Source: BOG-908 sp963692875 (GTDB taxonomy: Bacteria; Pseudomonadota; Alphaproteobacteria; Acetobacterales; Acetobacteraceae). From it: 64,000 bases of DNA. The stretch's first letter is position 1. Every line of letters begins with the position of its first letter. Made by a program: the position numbers and the translations under genes. The notes beneath the pieces were generated by a model. That model saw only the letters and a list, made by a program, of their open reading frames with translations, was not told where the DNA came from and did not search any database. Of this stretch, positions 7,946 through 16,992 are shown in pieces. The DNA is taken from the NCBI GenBank assembly GCA_965198755.1, contig OZ240673.1:496001-560000 (forward strand), read 5' to 3'.

Positions 7946-9820
7946 ATGGTTTCCTGGTTCCGTAAGAAAAAAGCGCAAATCCAGCCGGACTCGGCTGCGT
8001 CCGGGCTGAACGAAGCGCTCTCCGGCTCGCACGAGGGCGCCCGCCTGCCGGCCGACGATCTGTTCGGCGGCGAGCTTGACCCGGACATGCAACCGCTGGA
8101 CATCGAGACCCTGCCGTTCCCGGAAAGCGAGCCGGAGGGCATCCTGGCCGACTCGGCGCGAATGCTGTCCACGCCGGCGCCGAACCCCGCCATCTCCGAC
8201 CATGGACTGCCGCCCGCCGCGCAGGCGCCCGCCCTGGCGTTCTACGCGGGCGATCCGGATGCGCCCGGAACCACGTCGGCGGATCAGCCCGCGGCGAGCC
8301 CGGCCGAGGCCGACCTGGTGGTGCAGGCACTCGACGAGTCGGGCCTGTCCGGGCAAGCCCGGACAATCACCCTCGCCGCGTGGTCCTCGGTGCTGGAGCG
8401 GCACGGCGGCGTCGCCGGAGAGGATGGCTGGAAGGACCTGCTGCGGGAGCTGCGCCGGCGCCGGCTGCGTGCCCCGGCGCTTGCGGTGGCCGAAAAGCTG
8501 GCCGCCTCCCAACCCGGCGCGCTTTGGCCGCTCACTGAACTGGCACGGCTGCACGCCCCCGCCGACCACGTCGCCAGGCTGGAGGTCGGCCAGCGCCTGT
8601 GCGCGCGCTTCCCCCACGCGCCGGAAGGCCCGAAGCTGGTGGTGCAGAGCCTGCTCGGGCTCGACCGCCGCGATGACGCCGAGCGCTTCTACGCAGGCTT
8701 GCCGGAGGGCTTCGCGGACCAGGACTGGTACCTGACCACCGGGATGCGCCTGGCCCGCGCGCGTGACGACGTCCCCCGTGTGCTGGCGCTGGCCGAGCGG
8801 CTGCGCGCCGCCTCCCCGGACCGGCCGCTGGCCTACGCGATGCCTGCAACGTTGCTGCGTCAGGCCGGCCGGCTCGCGGAGGCCGAGGCGGTGGCGGCGA
8901 GCGGCGTGGCTGCCTGCCCCGGCTCGGCGGACATGTGGCGTGAGGCGGCGCTGACCGCGCAGGCGCTGGGCGACACGGCGCTCGCCTTCCGGCGGTGGGA
9001 GGGCTTGCGCGTCCACGTGCCCGACGCACCGCTCGGCTATGTCGGCGCCGTCCTGCTCGCCGAGCGGCTGCGCCAGCCCGGCACCGTGCGCGCCCTGCTC
9101 AGTGACGGGCTGCGTGCCTTCCCCGACGAGCGTGACCTGCTGGTGGCCAAGGCGCGCGCGTCCGCCGAGGCCGGCGACTGGGACGACGCGACTGCCCGCT
9201 GGAGCGCGCTGATCGCCAGCGCGCCGGACGAGCCCGCCATCCGCGTCGCCGCCGCGACCGCGCTGATGGGCTCGGCCGAGGGCAGGGCGGCGCGCCTGCC
9301 ATCGCTGCTGGCGCTGCTCGAGGAGGCCGGCGCGCTGTTTCCGGACCACGTGCCGGCCGGCATCGCCCACCTTCGCCTGCTGCGCGAGGCGGGCCAGTTG
9401 GCACGGGCGCACGTGGTGGGCGAGGCGTGGGCCGCGCGGTTCCCGGACAACCAGGGCCTGGCGGCAGCCCGGTCGCGGATCGCCGCACTCGACGGCCAGC
9501 CGGACCGGGCGGTGGCGATCCTGCAGGCGGCACGCGCCGTCTCGCCGCGCACCGCGCTGCTGGAGGCTGCCTACGCCCGCGCGCTCAGCGTCGCCGGCCG
9601 CGCCGAGGAGGCCGACCAGGTCTGCACCCAGGCGCTGGCCGGTCTGCCCGGCGACGTCGGGCTGCTGGCCGAACGCACCAGGATCGCGATGCGGCGCGAA
9701 GACTGGCATCAGGCGCTGAGCCGTGCGGAACAGGCGATACAGGCGCGCCCCCAGGATGCGACGTTGCAGGGCATGCTGGTGCGGGTGAAAGCGCAGGGTG
9801 CTGCGGTCGATGACGAGTAG
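7946..9820 (+). CDS. Helical-repeat (TPR-like) protein, paralogue of the 5191-7563 product
   Basis: 624 residues. An N-terminal, low-complexity, acidic stretch of about 120 residues (MVSWFRKKKAQ onward) precedes repeated helix pairs. The order of motifs matches the upstream protein: YAMPATLLRQAGRLAEAEAV, LGYVGAVLLAERLRQPGT, ERTRIAMRREDWHQAL against YVAACAALRALGRGAEAEAL, GYLGAIRYSRRCTQPGL, EHVRLAMRRGDLDEAV. It ends where the upstream paralogue's ETSRA linker begins, so it lacks the CEFG domain. The ATG at 7946 follows GGGA with a suitable spacer. It probably acts as a protein-interaction scaffold; nothing shows enzymatic activity. Confidence 0.75.
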   Translation: MVSWFRKKKAQIQPDSAASGLNEALSGSHEGARLPADDLFGGELDPDMQPLDIETLPFPESEPEGILADSARMLSTPAPNPAISDHGLPPAAQAPALAFYAGDPDAPGTTSADQPAASPAEADLVVQALDESGLSGQARTITLAAWSSVLERHGGVAGEDGWKDLLRELRRRRLRAPALAVAEKLAASQPGALWPLTELARLHAPADHVARLEVGQRLCARFPHAPEGPKLVVQSLLGLDRRDDAERFYAGLPEGFADQDWYLTTGMRLARARDDVPRVLALAERLRAASPDRPLAYAMPATLLRQAGRLAEAEAVAASGVAACPGSADMWREAALTAQALGDTALAFRRWEGLRVHVPDAPLGYVGAVLLAERLRQPGTVRALLSDGLRAFPDERDLLVAKARASAEAGDWDDATARWSALIASAPDEPAIRVAAATALMGSAEGRAARLPSLLALLEEAGALFPDHVPAGIAHLRLLREAGQLARAHVVGEAWAARFPDNQGLAAARSRIAALDGQPDRAVAILQAARAVSPRTALLEAAYARALSVAGRAEEADQVCTQALAGLPGDVGLLAERTRIAMRREDWHQALSRAEQAIQARPQDATLQGMLVRVKAQGAAVDDE

Positions 9821-9826
9821 GTAGCC

Positions 9827-9960
9827 AGAAAGCAGCCTCTTTTTCGAAAGAAGGAGCAAAGCTCTTGTCACGGCTGTCGCGGACTTCCCAACCAGCGAGT
9901 ACCCAAGGAACAAAAGTTTTTTGGTTCTTTTTTTCAAAAAAGAACTGCTTGCTTTCTTTC
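9827..9960 (-). repeat. A/B dyad element, copy 3 (B to A on + strand)
   Basis: The B arm is eroded (GAAAGCAGCCTC, then GGAGCAAAGCTCTTG). CTGTCGCGG follows, and the A arm is intact (CAAAAGTTTTTTGGTTC to GAACTGCTTGCTT). It lies between the second helical-repeat gene and the FkbM gene. Confidence 0.85.
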
Positions 9961-9983
9961 GATGCAGCCAGGGAACAGCCAAA

Positions 9984-10847
9984 ATGTCCGACACAGCCAT
10001 CAAGGTTGCCAGCGACGACGCCGGCGTCACCGTCGATCTCGGCAACGCGCAGTTCCGTTTCCCCGCCAGCCTGCCGGCCTCTTTCACCTGGTTGCGCGAC
10101 CGTTGTGCGGGCGGCCTGCACGAACCCACCATGTCCAAGCTGGTCGCCGGCTTCATGCGTGCGCGTCCGCATTCCACCTTCCTCGACATCGGCGCCCTGT
10201 TCGGCTATTTCAGTCTGCTGGCGATGACGGCTTCCGGCGGCCAGGGGCGGGTCTACACCTTCGAGATGAACCCACGGACCTTTCCGGCCCTGCAACGGGT
10301 TATCGCCTCGAACCTGTCCGGCGCGGAGGCGGACCGGATCGTTCTCACCCACGCCGCACTGGGCGACCTGGACGCGCCGCAGCGGGCCACACGGTTCAAG
10401 GGTTTCGTGCTCGAACCGACCTCCGGCGAGGGGCACGAGGCGGCGATCGACTTCCGCACGCTGGACAGCTTCGCCGACGAGCACGGGCTGAAGGCGGACC
10501 TGGTGAAGATCGACGTGGAAGGCTTCGAGGGAAAGGTGCTGGCCGGCGGTGCCAGAACGCTGCTGCGCGACCGCGCGGTGGTGGTGATGGAGCTGCACGA
10601 CAACAAGCTGCTCAGCCGCAACGGCATCACCCGCATTGCGCTGCTGCACCGGCTGCTCGTGGAGGGTTTCCGCGTCTATCATTTCGGCCAGCAGCGCGAG
10701 GCGGCGATCGACGTGGCGATGGAGTTGTCGCCGGCGATGATCGAGACCAACCGGGCCAGGCTCGACGCTGCTGCGGACGAGCTGGTGGTGCTGGCGTCGG
10801 GCGATATCAGGGATGTCTGGCCGCATCTGACGGTTCGGGCGGCGTAA
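9984..10847 (+). CDS. FkbM family methyltransferase
   Basis: 287-residue SAM-dependent methyltransferase of the FkbM group, whose members usually O-methylate sugars or polyketides. The SAM-binding motif I is TFLDIGALFGYFSLLA (about residues 66-81). FEMNPRTFPALQRVIASN follows (acidic residue for the ribose), and VKIDVEGFEGKVLAGG (about 174-189) is the FkbM signature, with VVVMELHDNKL near the C-terminal side. The ATG at 9984 begins MSDTAIKV; an earlier in-frame GTG lies inside the repeat element and would give a repeat-encoded leader. In this setting a glycan methylation role is likely. A repeat element starts at the base after the stop. Confidence 0.85.
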   Translation: MSDTAIKVASDDAGVTVDLGNAQFRFPASLPASFTWLRDRCAGGLHEPTMSKLVAGFMRARPHSTFLDIGALFGYFSLLAMTASGGQGRVYTFEMNPRTFPALQRVIASNLSGAEADRIVLTHAALGDLDAPQRATRFKGFVLEPTSGEGHEAAIDFRTLDSFADEHGLKADLVKIDVEGFEGKVLAGGARTLLRDRAVVVMELHDNKLLSRNGITRIALLHRLLVEGFRVYHFGQQREAAIDVAMELSPAMIETNRARLDAAADELVVLASGDIRDVWPHLTVRAA

Positions 10848-10976
10848 GTCAGCAAGCGGTTCTTTTTTGAAAAAAAGAACCAAAAAACTTTTGTCTCCCG
10901 GGCACCCGTCGCCGGAGAGGTCCGCGACAGCCGTGATAGAAGCTTTTTGCTTCTTCTCGAAGAAGGCGCTTTTTTG
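10848..10976 (+). repeat. A/B dyad element, copy 4 (A to B)
   Basis: Complete, with a shortened B hairpin. The next gene's ATG (10977) directly follows the end of the element, so the element supplies its whole upstream region, including AGAAGG as a possible ribosome site. Confidence 0.9.
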
Positions 10977-13358
10977 ATGCGCACTCTGATCATCGTCCGC
11001 ACCCACCGCGCCGACGCCGCCGCCCTGCAAGCCTACGACCTTTACTCGCGCGCGCCTGGCGCCGACGTGGTCTTTTGCGTTGACCAGCGCGCCGGCCCGG
11101 TGGACATGCTTGGCCGCGCCGCGATCGGCTACGACGACGCCACGCTCGCGCAGCTCGGCCTTTACGCGCACCCCAACGCTGGCTGGCGCTGCGGCGACTA
11201 CTGCTACCATGCGGTGCGCGCCGCGCGGCCGGACTACGATCTCTACTGGCTGGTCGAGCCGGACGTGCGCATCAACGTGGCCGACCCGCCCGGCTTCTTC
11301 GCGCGCTACGCAGAGCATCCTGCCGACATGCTGGCGGCCCGCTTCGGCGTGCGCGACGAGGTCTGGCACTGGACCCACATGATCGTGCCCACCGGCATGG
11401 CGCCGCAGGGCTGCATTTACCCGATTACCAGGCTGTCCGGCCGCGCCATCGACGAGCTGCACGCTGCCCGCCGCGCACTCTCCGCCGACCATGCCTATGC
11501 CACGCCGGACCGCTGGCCGAACGATGAATCCTTCACCGCGAGCGTGCTCGTGGCGCGCGGCCTGCACTGCGCCGACCTCAACGACGCCGGTCCGCAGTGC
11601 TACACGCGGCGAACGCTGGGGGTGGGCGTGACCTGGGACGAGGCGGCCATTCCTGACGCCCCGCGCGACGGGCTCATCTACCACTCCGTGCGTCCGTTTG
11701 CGCCGCTGCTGGACCGGGCGGAGGCGCGCGTGGCGGGTTTCAGCCTGGCGCGGTCAGCTTCGATGCGGCCGGCCCGCTCGCACGGCGACGCGATGTACTT
11801 CACCTCGACGGCGGAGACGCTGCTGCGCCACCCCGACCACGTCCAGGCCGCCCTGGTGCCGCTGATGCTGTCCGAGGCGCTGTGGCGCACACGGCCCTGG
11901 GCGGCCCGGGGCCCGGCGCGGCAAGCCGGGGACAGCCAAGGCGAGGCTGGCCAAGACGGGGCTGGCCAAGACGCGGGCGGCCACGCCGGTGGCAGCCAAG
12001 ACGATGGCAGTCAAGTTGGGGACAGCCAAGGCAGGAGCGGCCAAGCCAGCTGCGGCCAGGGCAAGACTGGTCGAGACGGGGCTGGTCAAGACGGGGCTGG
12101 CCAGAGCAGGGCTGGCCAGGACGTGGGCAGCCGCGATGGTGCGGGCCAGGGCTGGGCAGCGAACCAGGGCGGCGGGACCCGGCCGGACACCGACGCGCGG
12201 GCGCTCGCGGTGGCGCAGGTGAAGCTGGCGCGCGCCTTTGGGGTGCGCCCGGCGCGCCAGCCTGCCGGGACCGCCTGTCTGGCCAGCCTGCGAGCGCTGG
12301 CAGTGCTCGGCAGCGTGCCGGATCCGGCCAATTTCGAGCTGGGCGCGCCGTTCCCGCTCGCCCGCTTCCCCGCCGAAAACGCACTTCCCTACGCCTGCGA
12401 CCTTACCGCCGGGGCGCTGCTGTTCACCCTGCACGTGGCGCCCTGGCACGTGCTGGCCGCACCTGACTTGCGCCGCGCCCAAGGCGAGGCCGCCAGCGCC
12501 GCGGCCTGGCTGGACCTGGCCAGCGCCGCGCGGCTTCATTCGGCCGCCGCGCCGGAGGCCGAGCCGCTCTTCGTCGTCGTGCTCGGCCAGCCGGACACGG
12601 CGCAGCTCGACGCGGCGTTGCGACTTGTGAGCCCCCGGGTGGTGGCTGCACCCGGCGTGCTGGACCAGCTGGCCGCGGTAGCCTCGGATGCAGAGCGGCC
12701 GGCACCGCGGCAGCTGGCAGGGATGCTCCGCGCCGCCGTGGCGCCGTGGGGGCGGGTGCGCCTGCCCGGCGGCGTGGACGGCCGCAGCGTGGTCAGGCTC
12801 TCGGCGGAGGCTGCCGGCCTGGCAGGCGCGCTCGGCACCGCGTTCCCCCGGGCCGGCTGGCTGTTCGCCGTCTCCCCCCCGCACGACTGGGACTGCGCGT
12901 TGGTCGAGGCGACGCCGGTCCGAGCGGTGCGCGAGCTGCTGGCCGGCGTGCAGGCGCTGCGCCGGCTGACCCGGATGGGCGCCAGGCTGCGCGTCGTGTC
13001 CGCCCGAGCGCTGCTCGCCGACCCCGCGGCTTTACTGAACGGCCCGGCCGACCCGCCAGCCGGCACCGGCAGGGCAGGCGGCGCGGTGGCGGACGACGTG
13101 CCAGCGGACCCTGGCCGCGGCTTGGCAGCGCCACACGGGCGTGCGGCGCACGACGAGGACGTTCAGACCTCGCCTGCCGCAGCGCCGGACGCCCCGCCGA
13201 TGGCCGGGGCAGGTGGTGCGGACCGCCAGGCTGCGTCCAAGCCGCTGGTCGCCCGGCGCAGCCCCGAGCAGACAGCCGCCTGGCGGGCTAGGTTCGAGCG
13301 CCTTTGGTCGGCGCAGCGGCCGCATGCGATGCTGCAGGAGCTGGCGCTTGACCTGTAG
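10977..13358 (+). CDS. Large glycosyltransferase-like protein with a Gly/Gln/Asp repeat insert
   Basis: 793 residues. The N-terminal 260 residues look like a GT-A type nucleotide-sugar transferase domain: RTLIIVRTHRADAAAL, then YWLVEPDVRIN (an EPD in place of DxD), WHWTHMIVP and GLIYHSVRPF. I do not know the exact family. About residues 316-400 are a low-complexity tract of GQDGA-like pentapeptides encoded by a minisatellite. The rest is alanine-rich with no clear motif. The last 71 bases overlap the convergent sulfotransferase-like gene. ATG 10977 is the first start that leaves the N-terminal strand intact. Location in the glycan block fits sugar transfer; donor and acceptor are unknown. Confidence 0.65.
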   Translation: MRTLIIVRTHRADAAALQAYDLYSRAPGADVVFCVDQRAGPVDMLGRAAIGYDDATLAQLGLYAHPNAGWRCGDYCYHAVRAARPDYDLYWLVEPDVRINVADPPGFFARYAEHPADMLAARFGVRDEVWHWTHMIVPTGMAPQGCIYPITRLSGRAIDELHAARRALSADHAYATPDRWPNDESFTASVLVARGLHCADLNDAGPQCYTRRTLGVGVTWDEAAIPDAPRDGLIYHSVRPFAPLLDRAEARVAGFSLARSASMRPARSHGDAMYFTSTAETLLRHPDHVQAALVPLMLSEALWRTRPWAARGPARQAGDSQGEAGQDGAGQDAGGHAGGSQDDGSQVGDSQGRSGQASCGQGKTGRDGAGQDGAGQSRAGQDVGSRDGAGQGWAANQGGGTRPDTDARALAVAQVKLARAFGVRPARQPAGTACLASLRALAVLGSVPDPANFELGAPFPLARFPAENALPYACDLTAGALLFTLHVAPWHVLAAPDLRRAQGEAASAAAWLDLASAARLHSAAAPEAEPLFVVVLGQPDTAQLDAALRLVSPRVVAAPGVLDQLAAVASDAERPAPRQLAGMLRAAVAPWGRVRLPGGVDGRSVVRLSAEAAGLAGALGTAFPRAGWLFAVSPPHDWDCALVEATPVRAVRELLAGVQALRRLTRMGARLRVVSARALLADPAALLNGPADPPAGTGRAGGAVADDVPADPGRGLAAPHGRAAHDEDVQTSPAAAPDAPPMAGAGGADRQAASKPLVARRSPEQTAAWRARFERLWSAQRPHAMLQELALDL
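11923..12175 (+). repeat. In-frame minisatellite encoding GQDGA-type pentapeptides
   Basis: About sixteen degenerate 15-bp units around GGGGCTGGCCAAGAC, reading G-Q-D-G-A with drift (GDSQG, GGSQD, GQSRA). Codon-level identity is high in places, as expected for a tract that expands and contracts by slippage. Confidence 0.75.
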
Positions 13359-14649
13359 CCTCGCCTTGGCCGGCGGTTGCTTGGTCTTGCGCTTGGACGG
13401 CCGGCCGCGCCGGCCTGCGTTCGGCCGGTGCAGCTTGCCGCGCCTTAGGGGGTGGAGGTGCCTGCCCCCCCTGTGAGGCAGGCACTGCGGGCGCCGCGCT
13501 GGCGAGCGCCGCGGTGGGCGCGGAGGCCAGCCCGTCCCTCGCGTCCGGTTGCGCCGTGTCGGCGTGCGCTGCCTCGGCAGGGTCGGCCGGTTCTGGCCGC
13601 CGGGCACCCGCCTCGCGCCTGGCGGCCATGTCCCCCATCTCGCGGATGATGCGCAGCGAAGCGGCCAGCAGCGCCGGCGGCCGCGCCACCATCGGCGCCT
13701 CCGGCAGGTCGGAGAAGTCGGTGGAGAACAGGGTTTCCCGCTCGGGGAACCAGCGCCGGCGCACCGTCTCGTTGCGCTCGGCATAGCGCGCCACGAAGGC
13801 CTGCGCTTCCAGCCGCGTCGGCCGCCAGCCGGAGCCGGGCAGGGCGGTCGTGGCGGCCTGGGTGATGTTGCGCCACTGGGCGGATTGCACGTTGGTCTCG
13901 CGCCCGCCATTGACCAAGGATGCCAGCTCCACCAGCACCATCTGTGCCGGGAACACGATGGAGGGGTTGGCGGACCGTGCGTCCTCGCCGGAAGCCGGCG
14001 CCAGCGTCACGCCGCAGACCGAGGCGAAGTCGTCCACCACGTCGAAGCGCTTGCCGGCGCCGCGTTCGAACAGGCGGGGCCGCACCTGTCCGGCGCCGAA
14101 CACGGCCGCCCAGCGGTCCAGCAGGGCAGCGTAGTCGTAGTCGTGCGCGCGAGAGACGTGCATGCCCAGCAGGTCCGGCCGGCGCGCGTCGCCCCAGCGG
14201 ATCATCTCGCTGAACAGGCTGGCGAAGTGCTGGTCCGGCCGGCGCAGGTAGGCCACCACGGTGAAGCGGTCGGCGTAGGGTGCGAGCATATCGTGCAGGT
14301 TCTGCACGCCCTGGCGGTCCAGCAGCAGCATGCTGAACTGCTCGGCGGAGATGATGATGCGGTGCACGTCGCCGGGGATGGCGGCCATCTCTTCGGCGAA
14401 CTCGGTGGCGAATCGGTCCAGCCGGGCTTGCGGGTCCATGCCGTGCCAGAGCGGACGGTTGGCGGGCTTGAAGCGCCTTGGGTCGGTGCAGGCGGCCACC
14501 GCCAGCAGTTCGTGGCGCTCACCGCCGGGCGAGCGTGGGTAGAACACACCCTGCGCCCGCAGCGCCCGCCGCTGGCGTGCCAGCACCTTCTGGATGGAGG
14601 TGGACCCGGTCTTGCTTGTGCCGATGTGCAGGATGAGGTCGCGCGGCAT
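13288..14649 (-). CDS. Sulfotransferase-like protein with long Ala/Pro-rich tail
   Basis: 453 residues. The N-terminus has a PAPS-binding loop, LILHIGTSKTGSTSIQKVL (residues 5-23), and FTVVAYLRRPDQHFASLF, matching the 3'-phosphate site with Arg and Ser. These are the two hallmarks of carbohydrate sulfotransferases. From about residue 345 the protein becomes an Ala/Pro/Gln-rich tail with no fold I recognise. ATG 14649 (MPRDLILHIG) gives the normal short leader. The gene is on the minus strand and its last 71 bases overlap the convergent glycosyltransferase-like gene. A role in sulfating the surface glycan is inferred. Confidence 0.75.
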   Translation of the reverse strand: MPRDLILHIGTSKTGSTSIQKVLARQRRALRAQGVFYPRSPGGERHELLAVAACTDPRRFKPANRPLWHGMDPQARLDRFATEFAEEMAAIPGDVHRIIISAEQFSMLLLDRQGVQNLHDMLAPYADRFTVVAYLRRPDQHFASLFSEMIRWGDARRPDLLGMHVSRAHDYDYAALLDRWAAVFGAGQVRPRLFERGAGKRFDVVDDFASVCGVTLAPASGEDARSANPSIVFPAQMVLVELASLVNGGRETNVQSAQWRNITQAATTALPGSGWRPTRLEAQAFVARYAERNETVRRRWFPERETLFSTDFSDLPEAPMVARPPALLAASLRIIREMGDMAARREAGARRPEPADPAEAAHADTAQPDARDGLASAPTAALASAAPAVPASQGGQAPPPPKARQAAPAERRPARPAVQAQDQATAGQGEATGQAPAPAASHAAAAPTKGART

Positions 14650-14824
14650 CGTCTGGAGCCCTCGAGCGATGCCGGGCCGGGGCACACGCCGGCCGCCTTT
14701 GTGCAGGAGACGCCCCGGCGGAGGCAAGCCGGCTGCAGCCGTCCAGGAGGCCGCGGCCTTGCCGGGTGTCGGACTTCAACGGGATGCGGAAACAGTAGCT
14801 TGTGATTATCGGCCGGATGCTGAC

Positions 14825-14966
14825 TCAAAGAAAGCAAGCAGTCCTTTTTTGAAAAAAAGGACCAAAAAACTTTTGACGCCGCTGTCGCGCGCTCGCCGGA
14901 AAGAACCGCAACAGCGGAGTCAAAAGTTTTTTGCTCCTTTTTTTCAAAAAAGAAGGCCTTGCTTGT
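14825..14966 (+). repeat. A/B dyad element, copy 5 (A to B)
   Basis: The A arm has a TCC/GGA stem in place of TTC/GAA, a compensated change. The B arm is partly mispaired (CTCC against GAAGG). This copy lies between divergent genes, so it is not at a 3' end. Confidence 0.85.
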
Positions 14967-15032
14967 TATGAAAAGGTCAATCTCCAGGCCGGTTGGTATC
15001 TATGCGGTCGCCCAGGGCGTATACCGGCGACA

Positions 15033-15117
15033 GGCAAAGCAAGCGGTTCTTTTTTGAAAAAAAGGACCAAAAAACTTTTGTTCCCTGGAGTACACGCTGA
15101 GGGAAACTCCGCGACAC
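15033..15117 (+). repeat. A/B dyad element, copy 6 (A arm and centre only)
   Basis: The A arm reads GGTTC...GGACC, a stem with one G-U type pair. The centre reads TTCCCTGGAGTACACGCTGA, then TCCGCGACA. It breaks off where family-2 sequence begins. Confidence 0.8.
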
Positions 15118-15122
15118 GAAAG

Positions 15123-15178
15123 GCCGGTCCAGGGCGGCTTCGCCCTGGTGGGGGTTCGGGGGCAAAGCCCCTGACCCT
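15123..15178. repeat. Double-hairpin intergenic repeat (family 2), copy 2
   Basis: CCAGGGCGGCTTCGCCCTGG, then GGGGGCAAAGCCCC. In reverse complement this has the same hairpin order and the same CGA(A)CCCC link as 2107-2156. Confidence 0.6.
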
Positions 15179-15189
15179 GCCGCCCCAAC

Positions 15190-15219
15190 TTGGCGAGCAA
15201 ACCAGCAACGCTGTATAAG
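15190..15219 (+). promoter_or_regulatory. Possible sigma-70 promoter for the FkbH operon
   Basis: TTGGCG (15190-15195) and TATAAG (15214-15219) with an 18-base spacer, followed by GGGAG at 15236-15240. This argues against using TTG 15190 as the start codon of the next gene. Confidence 0.4.
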
Positions 15220-15243
15220 CGCCCCGTTCGCCACTGGGAGCAC

Positions 15244-16992
15244 GTGCGTTTGGACGCAAGTCAAGCCGAGCCGGTCAGGCTAGTCGTCTGGGACCTCGAC
15301 GAGACCTTCTGGAGCGGCACGCTGAGCGAAGGCGGCCACACCTACCGGCGTGACGTGCACGACATCGTCGTCGAGCTGGCGCGCCGCGGCATTGTCAGCT
15401 CGATCTGTTCCAAGAACGACCAGGCGTCCGTGCAGGAGATCCTCGAGCGCGAAGGGATCTGGGATCACTTCGTGTTTCCCAGCATCAACTGGGAGCCGAA
15501 GGGCCAGCGCCTGGCGGCGTTGCTCGAAGCCGTCCAGCTGCGTGCGCCCACCGTGATGTTCATCGACGACAACCCGATGAACCTGGCCGAAGCGCAGCAT
15601 TACGTGCCCGGCATCCAGACCCGCTCGGACGGCTTCATCGGGCAGATGCTCACCGACCCGGCTTTCCGCGGCAAGGACGACACCTCGCTCAGCCGTCTCA
15701 AGCAGTACCGGCTGCTGCAGCAGCGCCAGGCCGAGGAGCGCAAATTCGGCGCCGACAACACGGAGTTTCTGCGTGCCAGCGGGTTACGCGTGACCATCGA
15801 GCACGACCTGGAGCCGCATCTGGACCGCGCGGTCGAGCTGATCAACCGCACCAACCAGCTCAACTACACCAAGGAGCGCCTGCCGGAGAACCCAGACGAT
15901 GCGCGCAGTGCGTTACGCGCGCTGCTGGCCGGCTTTGACGTGCAGGCAGGCATCCTACGTGTGCGCGACAATTACGGCGATTACGGCTGGTGCGGGCTGT
16001 ACATCACCCGGACCGGCGGCGGTTGGAAGAAGCTGCTGCAATTCTGCTTCTCCTGCCGGATCCTCAACATGGGCGTGGAGACCTGGCTGTTTAACCGCCT
16101 GGGCCGGCCGCAGATGAAGGTGGTGGGCGAGGTGCTGACCAACCTCGGCCGCGACAGGCGGGCGATCGACTGGATCACCGTGGAGACCGGCGGCGCCGCG
16201 GTGGAGGGTCCTGCAGACGCGCACACGGTGGACACGTTCTACGCCCGCGGCGGCTGCGACCTGCTCGCCGTCTCGCATTATTTCAGCCTGACCGCGCGCC
16301 AGGTGTTCGGCGAGTACAACACGACCCGCGACGGCGCGAATTTGCGCCTGGAACACAGCATGTTCGCCCGCTACGGCCTGTCGGGCATCAGCCGGCAGGC
16401 GCGCCAGGCGTTGCAGCTGTTCGGCCATCGCGATGCCGATTTCGACAGCGTGATCCCCGGCATCCCGAAGGACGGCAGCGGCCTGTGGCTGCTCAGCTTC
16501 TGGGCGGACGCCGATTACGCGCTGTACCGCCACCGCGCCACCGGCGTGCTGGCGCCGCTCAGCGTCACCGGCGTGCGCACCAACATGCGCGACCTGATTG
16601 CACTGCCGGATGCGGAAAGCGGCGCAGAGCCTGCGTTCCTGCGCAGCCTGCGCGACGAGTTCGAGTATGCCGGCCTGATCAGCGAGGCGGATTTCAAGAC
16701 CAATTTGCGCCTGCTGCTGGCCGCCGCACCCGAGGGCACGCAGGTGTTCGTGCTGCAGATGAACGAGGCGCTGGCACGCCCCGGCAAGCCGCCCGGCGTG
16801 TCGCTGAAACGCCAGAAGATCAACCTGTGGGTCGAAGAGGTGGCACCCGAGTTCCGCCAGGTGCGGCTGATCCGCATCGCCGACTTCGTGGTGCGCGAGG
16901 AGGAGATGATCACCGGCAGCCATTTCGACCGGATGGTTTACTTCAGGATTTACCAGCATCTTTCGAAGCATGTGGCGCGGGAGATGGCGTAA
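15244..16992 (+). CDS. FkbH-type HAD-IIIC protein with extra C-terminal domain
   Basis: About 582 residues. The HAD motif I is VVWDLDETFWSGTL (DxDxT with both aspartates), motif II lies in SSICSKNDQAS, and IDDNPMNLAEA is motif IV. A GNAT-like segment follows (INRTNQLNYTKERL, GVETWLFNRLGRPQ). FkbH proteins take a three-carbon unit from 1,3-bisphosphoglycerate and load it as glyceryl on an acyl carrier protein; an ACP gene ends this operon. The C-terminal 200 residues (SHYFSLTARQVFGEYN onward) look like a distinct domain, perhaps SGNH-hydrolase related. The start is GTG 15244 or, with better spacing from GGGAG (15236-15240), TTG 15250. Confidence 0.75.
   Translation: MRLDASQAEPVRLVVWDLDETFWSGTLSEGGHTYRRDVHDIVVELARRGIVSSICSKNDQASVQEILEREGIWDHFVFPSINWEPKGQRLAALLEAVQLRAPTVMFIDDNPMNLAEAQHYVPGIQTRSDGFIGQMLTDPAFRGKDDTSLSRLKQYRLLQQRQAEERKFGADNTEFLRASGLRVTIEHDLEPHLDRAVELINRTNQLNYTKERLPENPDDARSALRALLAGFDVQAGILRVRDNYGDYGWCGLYITRTGGGWKKLLQFCFSCRILNMGVETWLFNRLGRPQMKVVGEVLTNLGRDRRAIDWITVETGGAAVEGPADAHTVDTFYARGGCDLLAVSHYFSLTARQVFGEYNTTRDGANLRLEHSMFARYGLSGISRQARQALQLFGHRDADFDSVIPGIPKDGSGLWLLSFWADADYALYRHRATGVLAPLSVTGVRTNMRDLIALPDAESGAEPAFLRSLRDEFEYAGLISEADFKTNLRLLLAAAPEGTQVFVLQMNEALARPGKPPGVSLKRQKINLWVEEVAPEFRQVRLIRIADFVVREEEMITGSHFDRMVYFRIYQHLSKHVAREMA

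Noticed and set aside
15190..15243. TTG 15190 as the start of the first FkbH gene
   Set aside because: It overlaps a plausible -35 box and has no ribosome site; GGGAG at 15236-15240 points to GTG 15244 or TTG 15250.
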